64,000 nucleotides of DNA from Chitinophagaceae bacterium. Lineage in GTDB: Bacteria; Bacteroidota; Bacteroidia; Chitinophagales; Chitinophagaceae. The notes below the pieces were generated by a model. The model did no database searches and was not told the DNA's origin. It saw only the letters and a list, made by a program, of their open reading frames with translations. Each line of letters opens with the position of its first letter. Positions within the stretch are counted from its first letter, which is position 1. The stretch covers positions 48,910-112,909 of the forward strand of contig CAHJWK010000001.1 of NCBI GenBank assembly GCA_903642275.1, given 5' to 3'. A program made the translations under genes and the position numbers. Shown here piece after piece: positions 37,149 to 46,472 of the stretch.

Positions 37149-39359
37149 ATGAATTATCAGCTCACCGTTAAAAAAGTTATATCAAGCCAGTACTTATTTA
37201 CCGGCTTGCGCATTACGGCTGCGGCTGTAATTCCTGCGCTGATATTGTATCATTACAATGTGCTCGCATTAATGAGCGCCATACCACTTGGTGCGTTAAT
37301 CGTGGGTTCAATAGATAGTCCCGGTCCGTTTGAACATCGCCGCAATACAATTCTTGCAAGCATCCTCATAAACTTATTCGTAATTGTCATTACCATTTCA
37401 TTAAATCATAACCCCGCATTTATTATTGCTGGTTTAATAATTTTTGGAATGTTCTTTTCGCTGATTGGAATTTATGGAAACCGTGTTAATTCAATCGGTC
37501 TCGTTGCACTGCTTGTTTTTATTTTTAATATTGACAGCAAGGCAAGTTTTGGCAGCCCATGGTTTAATGGCTTGTTATTCACTGCTGGCGGTATGTTTTA
37601 TTTTTTAATCAGTCTTGCACTGCATCGCTTAAGACCTTACAGGTACATCCAGTTACAGCTTGGAGAAAATGTAAGAACAATTGCACGCTTTACAGAAACG
37701 CTTGCAGGTTTGTTTAAAGTGAATCATGATAACGATTACCTGTTTAATCGTTTGCACCAACAGCAAATTAATATTCAGCAGCAACAGGACATCTTGCGCG
37801 AAATGCTGTTAAGCACCCGGCAAATGGTAATTGATTCAACGGCAAAAGGCAGGATAATTATGATGATGTTTCTTGACAGCATTGATTTGTTTGAACGCCT
37901 GCTTTCGCTGCAACAGGATTATACTGATGTGTATGAACATGTCAATTCACCGCATATTGCATCTGCTATTGAAGAAACGCTGCGTAACATGCAACAGGAG
38001 CTTAATGCGATTGGTTATGCGTTTCAGTTTAATCATCCGTCACATCAAAATATTGATGTTAATGAAGCCACACAAAAACTGCTGAATATATTTTTAGAAG
38101 AAAGAAAAAAAAGCCTGAATAAAAACACGCTGCCTTATTTTATAAAGCTGCGGCAAATTGTTTATGCCTTGCAGGATGTGGGTGAAAGAATAAACAGGCT
38201 GCATCGTTTTTCACATTACGATAAAATGACGACGCGGCAATATAAACGCGCTGCAAACGAAGAACTGCAAATGCAATCAACAGAAATATCGCCGGCGTTG
38301 TTTGTTGAAAATCTTACATTCAAATCAAGCCAGTTTAAACATGCGCTGCGTGTAACCATTGCGTTACTGATTGGCTATTGTGTTTCATTATTTTTTCCGC
38401 TCGGTCATGGTTACTGGATTTTATTAACCATTGCCGTTATACTTAAACCGGCATACAGCATTTCAAGAACGCGCAACAAGCAACGTTTGCTCGGAACAAT
38501 AACCGGCGTTATTGCAGGCTTCATCTTTTTATATTTTGTAAAGAATGCAACACTCACATTTTTGCTTATGCTTTGCGCCATGATTATCGCTTATAGTTTA
38601 TTAAAGCTGAATTATTACATCAGTTGTGTTTGCATAACGATATACGTGTTGTTGAGTTTTCATTTCTTAAACAATTCAAATTTTACAGTTGTTGTAACCG
38701 ACAGACTGATTGATACGGCGATTGGTTGTGTGATTGCATTTGCCGCTTCTCTGATTGTGTTTCCTGTATGGGAACATGAACAAATGAAAGAACTGATTTC
38801 AAAACTGATTGAAGCCAATAGAAAATATTTTAATGCAGCGGCTGCATTAATTGAATCAAAGGAAGAAAACGATTTGTATAAACCGGCGAGACGTGAAGCC
38901 TTTGTTGCACTTGCCAATTTAAATGATAGTTTTCAGCGTATACTTTCAGAAAAAAGAAAACGAAATGATACAGCTTTTTATCATCAAATGGCTTCAAGCA
39001 GTTATATGATGACGGCACACATTGCATCTTTATCTTCATTAATATCAAGAAATAAAAACCATTTGAATGATACCGATTTTGAGCCGCTGATAAATAATGT
39101 GAATGATAAATTTAAACGTTCGGAACAAACTTTAAAAGGTGAGTCTTTGAAAACAATAACATCAAATCGCAATGCACCGATAACAAATAAAATTCAACGT
39201 TTGCTGGAGCAGCGTCAAAAAGAAATTGATTCAGGAATTATTGATAAGCAAACTTCAGCACGTAAAATGCTTGCTTCTATAAAAACGGTTACGGATGAAT
39301 TACAGGTTATAGATAGTATCGCCGGCGATGAAGTAAAGATATTGCAGCGGTTGAATTAG
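37149..39359 (+). CDS. FUSC/YccS-like inner membrane protein
   Basis: 736 residues with the duplicated layout of the FUSC superfamily. Six or so membrane segments lie in residues ~15-160, followed by a long cytoplasmic helical region (~165-395, rich in Gln and Leu) and a second set of membrane segments at ~400-530 (LRVTIALLIGYCVSLFF, GHGYWILLTIAVILKP). A C-terminal helical tail follows. HGYWILLT is a recurrent motif of YccS and aromatic-acid exporter relatives. A transport role, perhaps efflux of carboxylic acids, is inferred from the superfamily and not shown. It diverges from panD. Confidence 0.75.
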   Translation: MNYQLTVKKVISSQYLFTGLRITAAAVIPALILYHYNVLALMSAIPLGALIVGSIDSPGPFEHRRNTILASILINLFVIVITISLNHNPAFIIAGLIIFGMFFSLIGIYGNRVNSIGLVALLVFIFNIDSKASFGSPWFNGLLFTAGGMFYFLISLALHRLRPYRYIQLQLGENVRTIARFTETLAGLFKVNHDNDYLFNRLHQQQINIQQQQDILREMLLSTRQMVIDSTAKGRIIMMMFLDSIDLFERLLSLQQDYTDVYEHVNSPHIASAIEETLRNMQQELNAIGYAFQFNHPSHQNIDVNEATQKLLNIFLEERKKSLNKNTLPYFIKLRQIVYALQDVGERINRLHRFSHYDKMTTRQYKRAANEELQMQSTEISPALFVENLTFKSSQFKHALRVTIALLIGYCVSLFFPLGHGYWILLTIAVILKPAYSISRTRNKQRLLGTITGVIAGFIFLYFVKNATLTFLLMLCAMIIAYSLLKLNYYISCVCITIYVLLSFHFLNNSNFTVVVTDRLIDTAIGCVIAFAASLIVFPVWEHEQMKELISKLIEANRKYFNAAAALIESKEENDLYKPARREAFVALANLNDSFQRILSEKRKRNDTAFYHQMASSSYMMTAHIASLSSLISRNKNHLNDTDFEPLINNVNDKFKRSEQTLKGESLKTITSNRNAPITNKIQRLLEQRQKEIDSGIIDKQTSARKMLASIKTVTDELQVIDSIAGDEVKILQRLN

Positions 39360-39362
39360 ATA

Positions 39363-40685
39363 TCAAATGCTTTCAGCCCATTTATCCCGTTCATCAGGTG
39401 AAAATTTCCACGGCGCAAAATTGTTTTCTGTATTGCTGAACATAGCGTTCCATTCCTGCGGCGCATTGCTTTCTTCCATTACCATATATCTTCTTAACTG
39501 CACAATAATGTCAAGCGGATTTATACTTACAGGGCATTCTTCCACACAAGCCTGGCAGGTTGTACAGGCACGTAATTCTTCAGGCGTTATGTAATCATAC
39601 AAAAGCGTTTTATTATCATCAGCAAAATTTTTGTTTTGGTTGATGTTGCGGCCAATGGCTTCAGTACGGTCACGTGTCTTCATCATTATTGCCCTAGGAC
39701 TTAAAACTTTACCGGTGATGTTTGCAGGACAAGCCGCAGTGCATCTTCCGCATTCAGTGCAACTGTAAGCATCAAGTAAATTCTTCCAGCTTAAATCAAA
39801 AATATCTTTGGCTCCAAATTTTTTATGTGCTTCATTAGTTGCATCAGTTGGTGCAAGCTCAGGTTGCATCGCATACAACACTTCATTCTGAATTTCAGGC
39901 ATGTTTTCAAGCTTGCCTTTTGGTTCTAATCTTCCATAATAAGCATTTGGGAAAGCCAGTAAGATATGCAGGTGTTTTGAATAAGGAAGATAATTCAGGA
40001 AAGCAAATATGCCGATGATATGCAGCCACCAGCATGTTCTTTCCAATAGCATTAAACCCTTATCGCTCATGTTTGCGAACAAAGGTTGAAGCCAATGCGA
40101 GAATGCAAAGTTGCCTGTGAGATGATGCGCATATTCGCCGTAACCACGCAACTGTAAAGCCGTATCAGCAGCATTCATCGTAAGAAAAAAACTCATTAAG
40201 AAAATCTCGGTAATAAGAATATAATTAGCATCACTTTTAGGCCAGCCGTTGAGTTCTTTCATCCACAATCTTTTTACATGCAATACATTTCTTCTTATTA
40301 AAAAAATAACACACCCTGTAAACACGCCAACCGCTAAGAATTCAAAAGCATCAATCAATAAAGAATATAAACTACCAAATGGTTTTTCAAAAATTCTATG
40401 TGTTCCAAACAAGCCATCAATGGCTATTTCCAGCACTTCAATATTAATAATGATAAAGCCTGCATAAATTATAAAATGCATTACCGCAACAAGCGGATTT
40501 CGAAACATTTTCTTTTGACCGAGAGCAAGCAGCAATACATTTTTCCAGCGCAGGTTTTTATTATCATTAATGGCCTCGTCTCTTCCCAATAAAATATTTC
40601 TTCTTATCTCCGCAATCTTCTTTATAAAAATAAAAACCGCTGTTATGGTTAATAAAATGAACACTATTTGTAACAATATCTGCAT
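39363..40685 (-). CDS. HdrD/GlpC-like membrane Fe-S oxidoreductase subunit
   Basis: 440 residues. The N-terminal half has five or so membrane segments with conserved His residues (AVMHFIIYAGF, WWLHIIGIFAFLNYLPYSKH) that fit a heme-b quinone-reactive domain. The C-terminal part has two 4Fe-4S motifs, CTECGRCTAACP (~residues 311-322) and CTTCQACVEECP (~377-388). Such proteins pair with a ~260-residue CCG-domain subunit, normally the next gene, to shuttle electrons between quinones and thiols or flavoproteins. Here the next gene downstream is the convergent FUSC gene, so the partner is missing from this locus. The fold is clear, the redox couple unknown. Confidence 0.8.
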   Translation of the reverse strand: MQILLQIVFILLTITAVFIFIKKIAEIRRNILLGRDEAINDNKNLRWKNVLLLALGQKKMFRNPLVAVMHFIIYAGFIIINIEVLEIAIDGLFGTHRIFEKPFGSLYSLLIDAFEFLAVGVFTGCVIFLIRRNVLHVKRLWMKELNGWPKSDANYILITEIFLMSFFLTMNAADTALQLRGYGEYAHHLTGNFAFSHWLQPLFANMSDKGLMLLERTCWWLHIIGIFAFLNYLPYSKHLHILLAFPNAYYGRLEPKGKLENMPEIQNEVLYAMQPELAPTDATNEAHKKFGAKDIFDLSWKNLLDAYSCTECGRCTAACPANITGKVLSPRAIMMKTRDRTEAIGRNINQNKNFADDNKTLLYDYITPEELRACTTCQACVEECPVSINPLDIIVQLRRYMVMEESNAPQEWNAMFSNTENNFAPWKFSPDERDKWAESI

Positions 40686-40754
40686 ATCTATTTTCTTGTG
40701 CGAAGATAAAGTTTTGCGTAGCGGCAGTTTGTAAATTGTTCATCTTATTTTTAT

Positions 40755-41282
40755 ATGATGGATAGAATAATTCTTTCAGATGAAGTGGCTTCTGAAAAGT
40801 TGCACCGCATGGCGCTGGAAGTTGCTGAACAATTAAGTGAAGATGACAGTGAATTGATAATTATCGGCATTGAAGGTGCCGGAAAATTTGGTGGCGAAGG
40901 CACGGGAAAATTTATTGCAGCACAGGTTGCTGGTCATTTAAAAAATTATATTTCAACTTCTTTAAAAATGATTACACTGCATTTGAATAAACATGAAACT
41001 TCTGCCATTACATTAAATGAAGATGTAAATTTCGACAACAAGAATGTATTGGTAGTTGACGATGTTTGCAACAGTGGCAAAACTTTATTATATGCACTGA
41101 AACCCCTGATGCAGTTTCATCCTAAACGCATACAAACATTGGTACTTGTTGAACGTATGCACAAACTATTTCCCATTAAACCTGATTTTGTTGGCTATTC
41201 TATTGCTACTGCACCAGCTGATTTTGTGAAGGTTGAAGAAAGCAATGGTAATATCTCTGCTATGTTGATTTCAGGTGAGTAG
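40755..41282 (+). CDS. Phosphoribosyltransferase (PyrR-like type I)
   Basis: 175 residues with the PRTase fold. The PRPP-binding loop VLVVDDVCNSGKTL (~residues 96-109) is intact, and the upstream IIGIEGAGKFGG is the PPi loop region. Length and the C-terminal PDFVGYSIATAPADFVKVE resemble the PyrR/uracil PRTase-like group of Bacteroidota rather than hypoxanthine enzymes. It may regulate or salvage pyrimidines, but no pyrimidine genes are adjacent. Two ATG codons lie in tandem at 40755 and 40758; either could start it. It converges on cphA, which ends one base later. Confidence 0.75.
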   Translation: MMDRIILSDEVASEKLHRMALEVAEQLSEDDSELIIIGIEGAGKFGGEGTGKFIAAQVAGHLKNYISTSLKMITLHLNKHETSAITLNEDVNFDNKNVLVVDDVCNSGKTLLYALKPLMQFHPKRIQTLVLVERMHKLFPIKPDFVGYSIATAPADFVKVEESNGNISAMLISGE

Positions 41283-43913
41283 TTATGCCATAATAGCCGC
41301 ATCTTCTTTTTCTTTAAGATTTTTAATAAAGCCCAACGCTTCAGAAACCACATCACACATTATAGTAATTAACGAACCCTGCTTTGCATTGTTATACGCA
41401 TAAAGAATTGCATCTTCTTCTTTATAAATTATTTCAACAGGAATATGTTTTGTCTTTTCTTCATTGATGCCCTCTACTAATAAATTCACTATTTCTTCCG
41501 CGGTTCTGCCGCGTAAATTTTTATCACAACGAATGATGATTTCATCAAAATATTGTGCTGATAAACTTCCAAGCCTGCGTATGTCTTCATCACGCCTGTC
41601 ACCTGTTCCGCTTATGATTCCAACTTTTGGTGAACCATCCATCTTGCTTATAAAATTACCCAACAGTTCAAGCCCGGCAGGATTATGTGCAAAGTCTGCA
41701 AGAAACTTACATTTCTTAAATTCAAACATATTCAAACGTCCCGGTGTTTGCGCAGGTGATGGAACAAATGTGCTTAAACCAGTACGTATATCATCAATAG
41801 AAATATCGCGGAACAAATATGCCGCAAGTACAGCAGGCAACGTGTTCATAATGTTATGCAATGCTTTGCCATCGTACGTAATCGGAATATCAATTATTTT
41901 AAGCACACGAATCTTCCATGTGCCTTTTAAAATTGATACATAACCGTTTTCATACACCACCGCATAACCACCTTTTTTACAATGCTTTTTTATGCGTGGA
42001 TTATTTTCATCCATACTAAAAAAAGCCACATTACATTCAAGCGTCTCATGCATTTTATAAACGAGGTCATCTTCTGCATTTAAAATAGCAAACCCATCTT
42101 CACGCACCGTTTCAGGTATAACAGCTTTAACTCTTGCCATCTGTTCCAATGTTTGAATACCGGCAAGACCCATGTGGTCAGCGGTAACATTTGTAACGAT
42201 AGCCACATCACATTTATCAAATGCCAAACCTGATTTCAATAATCCGCCACGTGCAGATTCAAGTATTGCAAAATCAACGGTTGGGTCACTTAAAACAAAG
42301 GTTGCACTTACAGGTCCTGTGCAATCACCTTTCATCATCATTTGGTTTTGAATATAAACGCCATCGCTTGTTGTATAGCCTACTTTTTTACCTGCCGTTT
42401 TACAGAGATGCGCCGTTAATCTTGTAGTAGTTGTTTTACCATTTGTGCCCGTTATAGCGATGATAGGAATTCTGCCGTTACCGCCTTTAGGAAACAACAT
42501 ATCAATCACAGGTTCGGCTGCATTACGGGCAAGACCTGAAGATGGCTCAACATGCATTCTAAAACCCGGAGCAGCATTCACTTCCAGAACTGCACCACGA
42601 TTTTCAGTAATTGGTTTACGTAGGTCTGGCGCCATAATATCAATGCCACAAATATCAAGGCCGATGATGCGTGCAATACGTTCTGCCATGAATATATTTA
42701 TCGGGTGTACTTCATCTGTAACATCTGTGGATGTGCCGCCGGTTGATAAGTTTGCCGTAGGTTTAAGCAATACAAGCTCATCTTTTGCAGGCACAGTTTC
42801 TAATGTATAGTTTTTTTCATCCAGCATTTTTTGTGTGAACTGGTCAATGGTTATTTGCGTTAAAACCTTCTCATGACCATAGCCACGGCGTGCATCTTTA
42901 TTGGTTTCATCAACCAGCCATTGAATGTTATGTTCACCGTCACCCACAACACTTGCAGGTGTTCTTAAAGCGGCACATATAAATTTATAATTAACCACCA
43001 GCACACGAAAATCAAACCCTGTTATAAACCTTTCAACAATTACGTGGTTACTATAATTTTGAGCTGCTTCTAATGCTATTGTTGCCTGTTCCCATGTTGT
43101 GATATTGGTAGTGTTGCCTTTACCATGATTACCATCAATCGGTTTAATCACCAATGGGTAACCATACTTATCAATCGCATCTTTCAAACTTTCTTCATCA
43201 CGTACTACTGTTCCGGTTGGCACAGGTATCTGTGCAGCACCCAATAAATTTTTCGTCTCTTCTTTATCACCGGCAATGTCAACCGCAATGGTTGATGTGG
43301 TGCTTGCAATAGTTGCACGAATTCTTTTTTGATGCACGCCGTAACCCAGTTGCACCAAGCTTTGTTTATTTAAACGGATAAACGGAATGCCACGCTTCAC
43401 CGCTTCATCCACCAAAGCACCGGTAGAAGGACCAAGTCTTGTATCTTCTCTAATCACACGCAACTCCTGAATGTCTTCATCCAGGTTATAATCTTTTGCA
43501 TCCACCAATGCCTGCGCAATACGCACAGCAGCACGGGCCGCATACACGCCGGCATCTTCTTCCATATAATCAAATACCACAAAATATTCTGCTGTTGTGC
43601 CGGTGCCACGTGTTCTGCCAAAACCACAATCCATGCCGGCAAGTGTTTGCAGTTCCAATGCAATGTGTTCAATCACATGACCCATCCATGTGCCATCTTT
43701 CACACGGCTGAAAAATCCACCTTTATCTTCTTCGCTGCAACGATGCTCATATAACGTAGGCATGAAGGCTTCAATACGTTCTGAAAAACCTTCAATCTTA
43801 TTGGTTGGAAGCTCTTCCAGTTCTTCCAGATTCAACTTCATTTGAATAAGTTTCGGACGGCGAACACTCCAGTAATTGGGACCTCTTAAAATTTTTATTT
43901 CTTCAATCTTCAT
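41283..43913 (-). CDS. cphA: Cyanophycin synthetase
   Basis: 876 residues, normal for CphA1. The N-terminal domain (residues 1-~200, with GHVIEHIALELQ) is followed by an ATP-grasp domain (~205-475, LVIKPIDGNHGKGNTTNI) that adds Asp. The Mur-ligase-like domain (~485-870) adds Arg; its P-loop is ITGTNGKTTTTRL, followed by SARGGLLKSGLAF. The enzyme builds multi-L-arginyl-poly-L-aspartate without a ribosome, as a nitrogen and carbon store. Both active sites look complete. No cyanophycinase (cphB) or isoaspartyl dipeptidase lies beside it, although such genes commonly neighbour cphA. Confidence 0.92.
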   Translation of the reverse strand: MKIEEIKILRGPNYWSVRRPKLIQMKLNLEELEELPTNKIEGFSERIEAFMPTLYEHRCSEEDKGGFFSRVKDGTWMGHVIEHIALELQTLAGMDCGFGRTRGTGTTAEYFVVFDYMEEDAGVYAARAAVRIAQALVDAKDYNLDEDIQELRVIREDTRLGPSTGALVDEAVKRGIPFIRLNKQSLVQLGYGVHQKRIRATIASTTSTIAVDIAGDKEETKNLLGAAQIPVPTGTVVRDEESLKDAIDKYGYPLVIKPIDGNHGKGNTTNITTWEQATIALEAAQNYSNHVIVERFITGFDFRVLVVNYKFICAALRTPASVVGDGEHNIQWLVDETNKDARRGYGHEKVLTQITIDQFTQKMLDEKNYTLETVPAKDELVLLKPTANLSTGGTSTDVTDEVHPINIFMAERIARIIGLDICGIDIMAPDLRKPITENRGAVLEVNAAPGFRMHVEPSSGLARNAAEPVIDMLFPKGGNGRIPIIAITGTNGKTTTTRLTAHLCKTAGKKVGYTTSDGVYIQNQMMMKGDCTGPVSATFVLSDPTVDFAILESARGGLLKSGLAFDKCDVAIVTNVTADHMGLAGIQTLEQMARVKAVIPETVREDGFAILNAEDDLVYKMHETLECNVAFFSMDENNPRIKKHCKKGGYAVVYENGYVSILKGTWKIRVLKIIDIPITYDGKALHNIMNTLPAVLAAYLFRDISIDDIRTGLSTFVPSPAQTPGRLNMFEFKKCKFLADFAHNPAGLELLGNFISKMDGSPKVGIISGTGDRRDEDIRRLGSLSAQYFDEIIIRCDKNLRGRTAEEIVNLLVEGINEEKTKHIPVEIIYKEEDAILYAYNNAKQGSLITIMCDVVSEALGFIKNLKEKEDAAIMA

Positions 43914-44116
43914 AAGCTTACGTTGATTATTGAACGATATTAATAAGAAAAACAGTTGGTGTAAGCCCTAAATTTAAGGAAGCGCTGATAAAAATCAATA
44001 TAAACAATCAATATAGTTTATGTGTAATAATAAGGTTCAATGATTTTGCTATCTCAAACATTACTATTATTTTCACAATCACATCAAAACTTGCTTTTAT
44101 AATACAACCTTACTGT

Positions 44117-44419
44117 ATGATAGACAAACAAATGTTACCAAATGCAACCACTGTTCTTGTATTAGGTATTTGCTCAATTGTATTTTCATGTTTTTTTATT
44201 GGACTTATTTTGGGAATTATTGGTTTGGTTTTAGCATCTAAACCAAGAAAAATGTATAGGGAATCACCTGATTTATATGAAGGTTATTCATCGCTGAATG
44301 CAGGTTATATTATGTCTATAATTGGCGCGGCTCTTGGCGGTTTATCCATAATTTATTGGATAATCTGGGTAGTAATATTAGGAAGTGCAACAATGTGGGG
44401 CTTTCATCATTCTTATTAA
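44117..44419 (+). CDS. CCC-motif-like small membrane protein
   Basis: 100 residues with two membrane segments. LPNATTVLVLGICSIVF near the start and YEGYSSLNAGYIMSIIG later are characteristic of Bacteroidota CCC-motif membrane proteins. The Cys triplet itself is not kept: SCFF stands where CCC is expected. The DUF2752 gene follows 21 bp later, the usual neighbour of this family. The function of the pair is not known; DUF4190-type relatives are likewise uncharacterised. Confidence 0.7.
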   Translation: MIDKQMLPNATTVLVLGICSIVFSCFFIGLILGIIGLVLASKPRKMYRESPDLYEGYSSLNAGYIMSIIGAALGGLSIIYWIIWVVILGSATMWGFHHSY

Positions 44420-44440
44420 TAATTCTAATAATTTTTAAGG

Positions 44441-44737
44441 ATGATTTCATGGTTGCAACAACACATGCTGCCTTGCGCTTTCAAATATTTATTTGGAATT
44501 GATTGCCCGATATGCGGAGCACAGCGCTCATTGTTATTACTAATTCAGGGAAATCTGGCGGAAAGTTTTAAGATGTATCCACCATTATTATTTGTATTAA
44601 TACTGATTTTTTTTGCTGCTGGTTATTTGTTTTTCCCTTTAAATATAAAAGCAAAATATATACGGCATTATTCTGCTTTTGTTTTAGGAATTGTTATGAT
44701 AAACTATGTTTTCAGAATCGTATCAAATACGGTTTAA
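44441..44737 (+). CDS. DUF2752 membrane protein
   Basis: 98 residues with two or three membrane segments. The signature LPCAFKYLFGIDCPICGAQR (CP.C dyad followed by Gln-Arg) is the core of DUF2752. It is cotranscribed with the CCC-motif-like gene. The conserved Cys pair may bind metal or undergo redox change, but no activity is established. It ends two bases before the convergent glutamine cyclotransferase gene. Confidence 0.85.
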   Translation: MISWLQQHMLPCAFKYLFGIDCPICGAQRSLLLLIQGNLAESFKMYPPLLFVLILIFFAAGYLFFPLNIKAKYIRHYSAFVLGIVMINYVFRIVSNTV

Positions 44738-44739
44738 AT

Positions 44740-45564
44740 TTAATTGAGTTTAATCTCAAACAACGCAGGCCACTGTTTGCCGGTTATATAAAAATTATTT
44801 TTTGACGAGTCATAAGCGATACCATTTAATACATACCCGGTAGTTTCAGAATATTCAGAAGGATTGTAGCTCATTCCACTTTTAGCAAGAATATTACTGC
44901 AATCAATTTTACCCACAACATTACCGGTTTCAGGGTTAATCTTGATTATATTATCCGTTTCATAAATGTTGGAATAAACAAAGCCATTTACATATTCAAG
45001 TTCATTAAGCATGCTTACCGGTCCGTTGTTATCGGTAACACTAACCTGCCGTAAAATTTTAAAATTGTTTGGCTCAACAAAATAAAGATTACTGCTGCCG
45101 GTGCTTACAATAAGTTCCTTGCCGTTGTTAGTTAAGCCCCAGCCTTCAAAAGCCCAGTCAAATTCATTTACCTTTTTAAACGTATTTAAATCGTACACAT
45201 TTACTTTATGTGTTTTCCAAGTAAGCTCATAAATTTTATTATTGAATACAGTAATGCCTTCGCCAAACACACTTGAATCGCCTGATATTTTTATATGTTG
45301 TAAAATTTTACCTGAAGCCAAATCTGTTTTAAGCAATTTACTGTTCTGATAATCACCGGTACCTTCATAAAAAACATTGTTATACCATTGAAGGCCTTGT
45401 GTATAAGAAGATGTATCGTGCGGATAAACTTTTACGATTGAATAACTGATTAACAGCGGCGGTGGGTTGCTGTTATCATTTGTTGTTGCATTGTTATCCG
45501 GCTTATTATTATTACATGCAATTAAAGAAACAATCAATAAAAAAGCTGTTATATATCGTTTCAT
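44740..45564 (-). CDS. Glutaminyl-peptide cyclotransferase, lipoprotein
   Basis: 274 residues from ATG 45564. A longer frame reaches 45606, but a TACATTTG promoter box at 45589-45596 lies inside that extension. The chosen start gives a lipoprotein signal, MKRYITAFLLIVSLIACNNN, with lipobox LIAC. The mature protein is the five-bladed propeller of plant-type glutamine cyclotransferases: YTQGLQWYNNVFYEGTGDY, FGEGITVFNNKIYELTW, WAFEGWGLT, LNELEYVNGFVYSNIYETD and LNGIAYD. It converts N-terminal Gln to pyroglutamate, probably at the periplasmic face. In Bacteroidota this protects exported proteins that have Gln after the signal cleavage site, and several proteins in this window end their signal peptide at AQ. 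Confidence 0.88.
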   Translation of the reverse strand: MKRYITAFLLIVSLIACNNNKPDNNATTNDNSNPPPLLISYSIVKVYPHDTSSYTQGLQWYNNVFYEGTGDYQNSKLLKTDLASGKILQHIKISGDSSVFGEGITVFNNKIYELTWKTHKVNVYDLNTFKKVNEFDWAFEGWGLTNNGKELIVSTGSSNLYFVEPNNFKILRQVSVTDNNGPVSMLNELEYVNGFVYSNIYETDNIIKINPETGNVVGKIDCSNILAKSGMSYNPSEYSETTGYVLNGIAYDSSKNNFYITGKQWPALFEIKLN

Positions 45565-45588
45565 TATTTGAAGACTATTTAAAAGCGG

Positions 45589-45596
45589 CAAATGTA
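45589..45596 (-). promoter_or_regulatory. -7 box of glutamine cyclotransferase gene
   Basis: TACATTTG on the minus strand, 24 bases before the ATG at 45564. It supports the shorter start. Confidence 0.45.
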
Positions 45597-45714
45597 ATAC
45601 GAACAAAAATTAAATTAATTGTAATATCGTTTAGCAAAATTTGTTTGACATTATTTTAAAGTAAACTTGCAATAATAATTACAGTCATAATTTTATAACC
45701 ATCAAATAAATTTC

Positions 45715-46410
45715 ATGAGGTACATCTTACTTGCTGCAATCTTTTGTTTAAACATACAATGCACAACACTGCAACAAGCAGCAAATGGGTTACCATCTGG
45801 TAACTCAACCAAACAAGACCAGGTTGTTGAAGGTTTGAAGCAGGCGCTTACCATCGGCACACAAAACAGTACCAACAGATTAAGTGCAGTTGATGGATTT
45901 TTTGCGAATGCTGCTATAAAAATTTTAATGCCACCGGAAGCAAAGAATGTTGAGAATACTTTGCGCACTTTTGGGCTCGGAAGTTTAGTTGATAAAACGG
46001 TGCTCTCTTTAAATCGCGCTGCAGAAGATGCTTCGAAATCTGCGACACCAATTTTTGTAAATGCCATCAAACAAATGAGCATTAGTGATGCAATTGGAAT
46101 TCTAAAGGGCGGTGATTTTGCAGCAACCAATTATTTCAAACAAAAAACAACTACTGCCTTAGCGCAGGCATTTCAACCTGTTATTTCTACCTCACTGAAT
46201 AAAGTTAATGCAACAAAGTACTGGGGTGATGTATTCACGGCTTATAACCGGTTTTCAACGAAACAAGTGAATACAGACTTGAATGCGTATGTAACACAAA
46301 AAGCAATTGACGGAATTTTTTATGAAGTTGGTTTGGAAGAACAAAAGATTCGCAAAGACCCGGCAGCACGTGTAACTGATTTGCTAAAAAGCGTATTTGG
46401 GCGGCAGTAA
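45715..46410 (+). CDS. DUF4197 protein, probable lipoprotein
   Basis: 231 residues. The signal segment MRYILLAAIFCLNIQC ends in a lipobox-like LNIQC, so it is probably lipid anchored. The body matches DUF4197: VVEGLKQALTIGT, NAAIKILMPPEAK, SLNRAAEDASKSATPIF, ISDAIGILKGGDFAATNYF and KAIDGIFYEVGLEEQKIR. The family is helical, widespread in Gram-negative bacteria and of unknown function. It converges on dnaX; a hairpin repeat lies between the stops. Confidence 0.85.
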   Translation: MRYILLAAIFCLNIQCTTLQQAANGLPSGNSTKQDQVVEGLKQALTIGTQNSTNRLSAVDGFFANAAIKILMPPEAKNVENTLRTFGLGSLVDKTVLSLNRAAEDASKSATPIFVNAIKQMSISDAIGILKGGDFAATNYFKQKTTTALAQAFQPVISTSLNKVNATKYWGDVFTAYNRFSTKQVNTDLNAYVTQKAIDGIFYEVGLEEQKIRKDPAARVTDLLKSVFGRQ

Positions 46411-46412
46411 AG

Positions 46413-46448
46413 CCTCATCTCAACCCTTCTGTAAAGGAGAAGGGCAAG
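46413..46448. repeat. Dispersed hairpin repeat, copy 1 (possible terminator)
   Basis: CCTCATCTCAACCCTTCTGT followed by AAAGGAGAAGGGCAAG. CCCTTCT and AGAAGGG pair to form a hairpin. A second copy, 36 bp long and inverted, lies at 62621-62656. This copy sits between the convergent stops of the DUF4197 and dnaX genes and could end both transcripts. Confidence 0.7.
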
Positions 46449-46472
46449 AATAATTTATGAGATCAAGCACTG

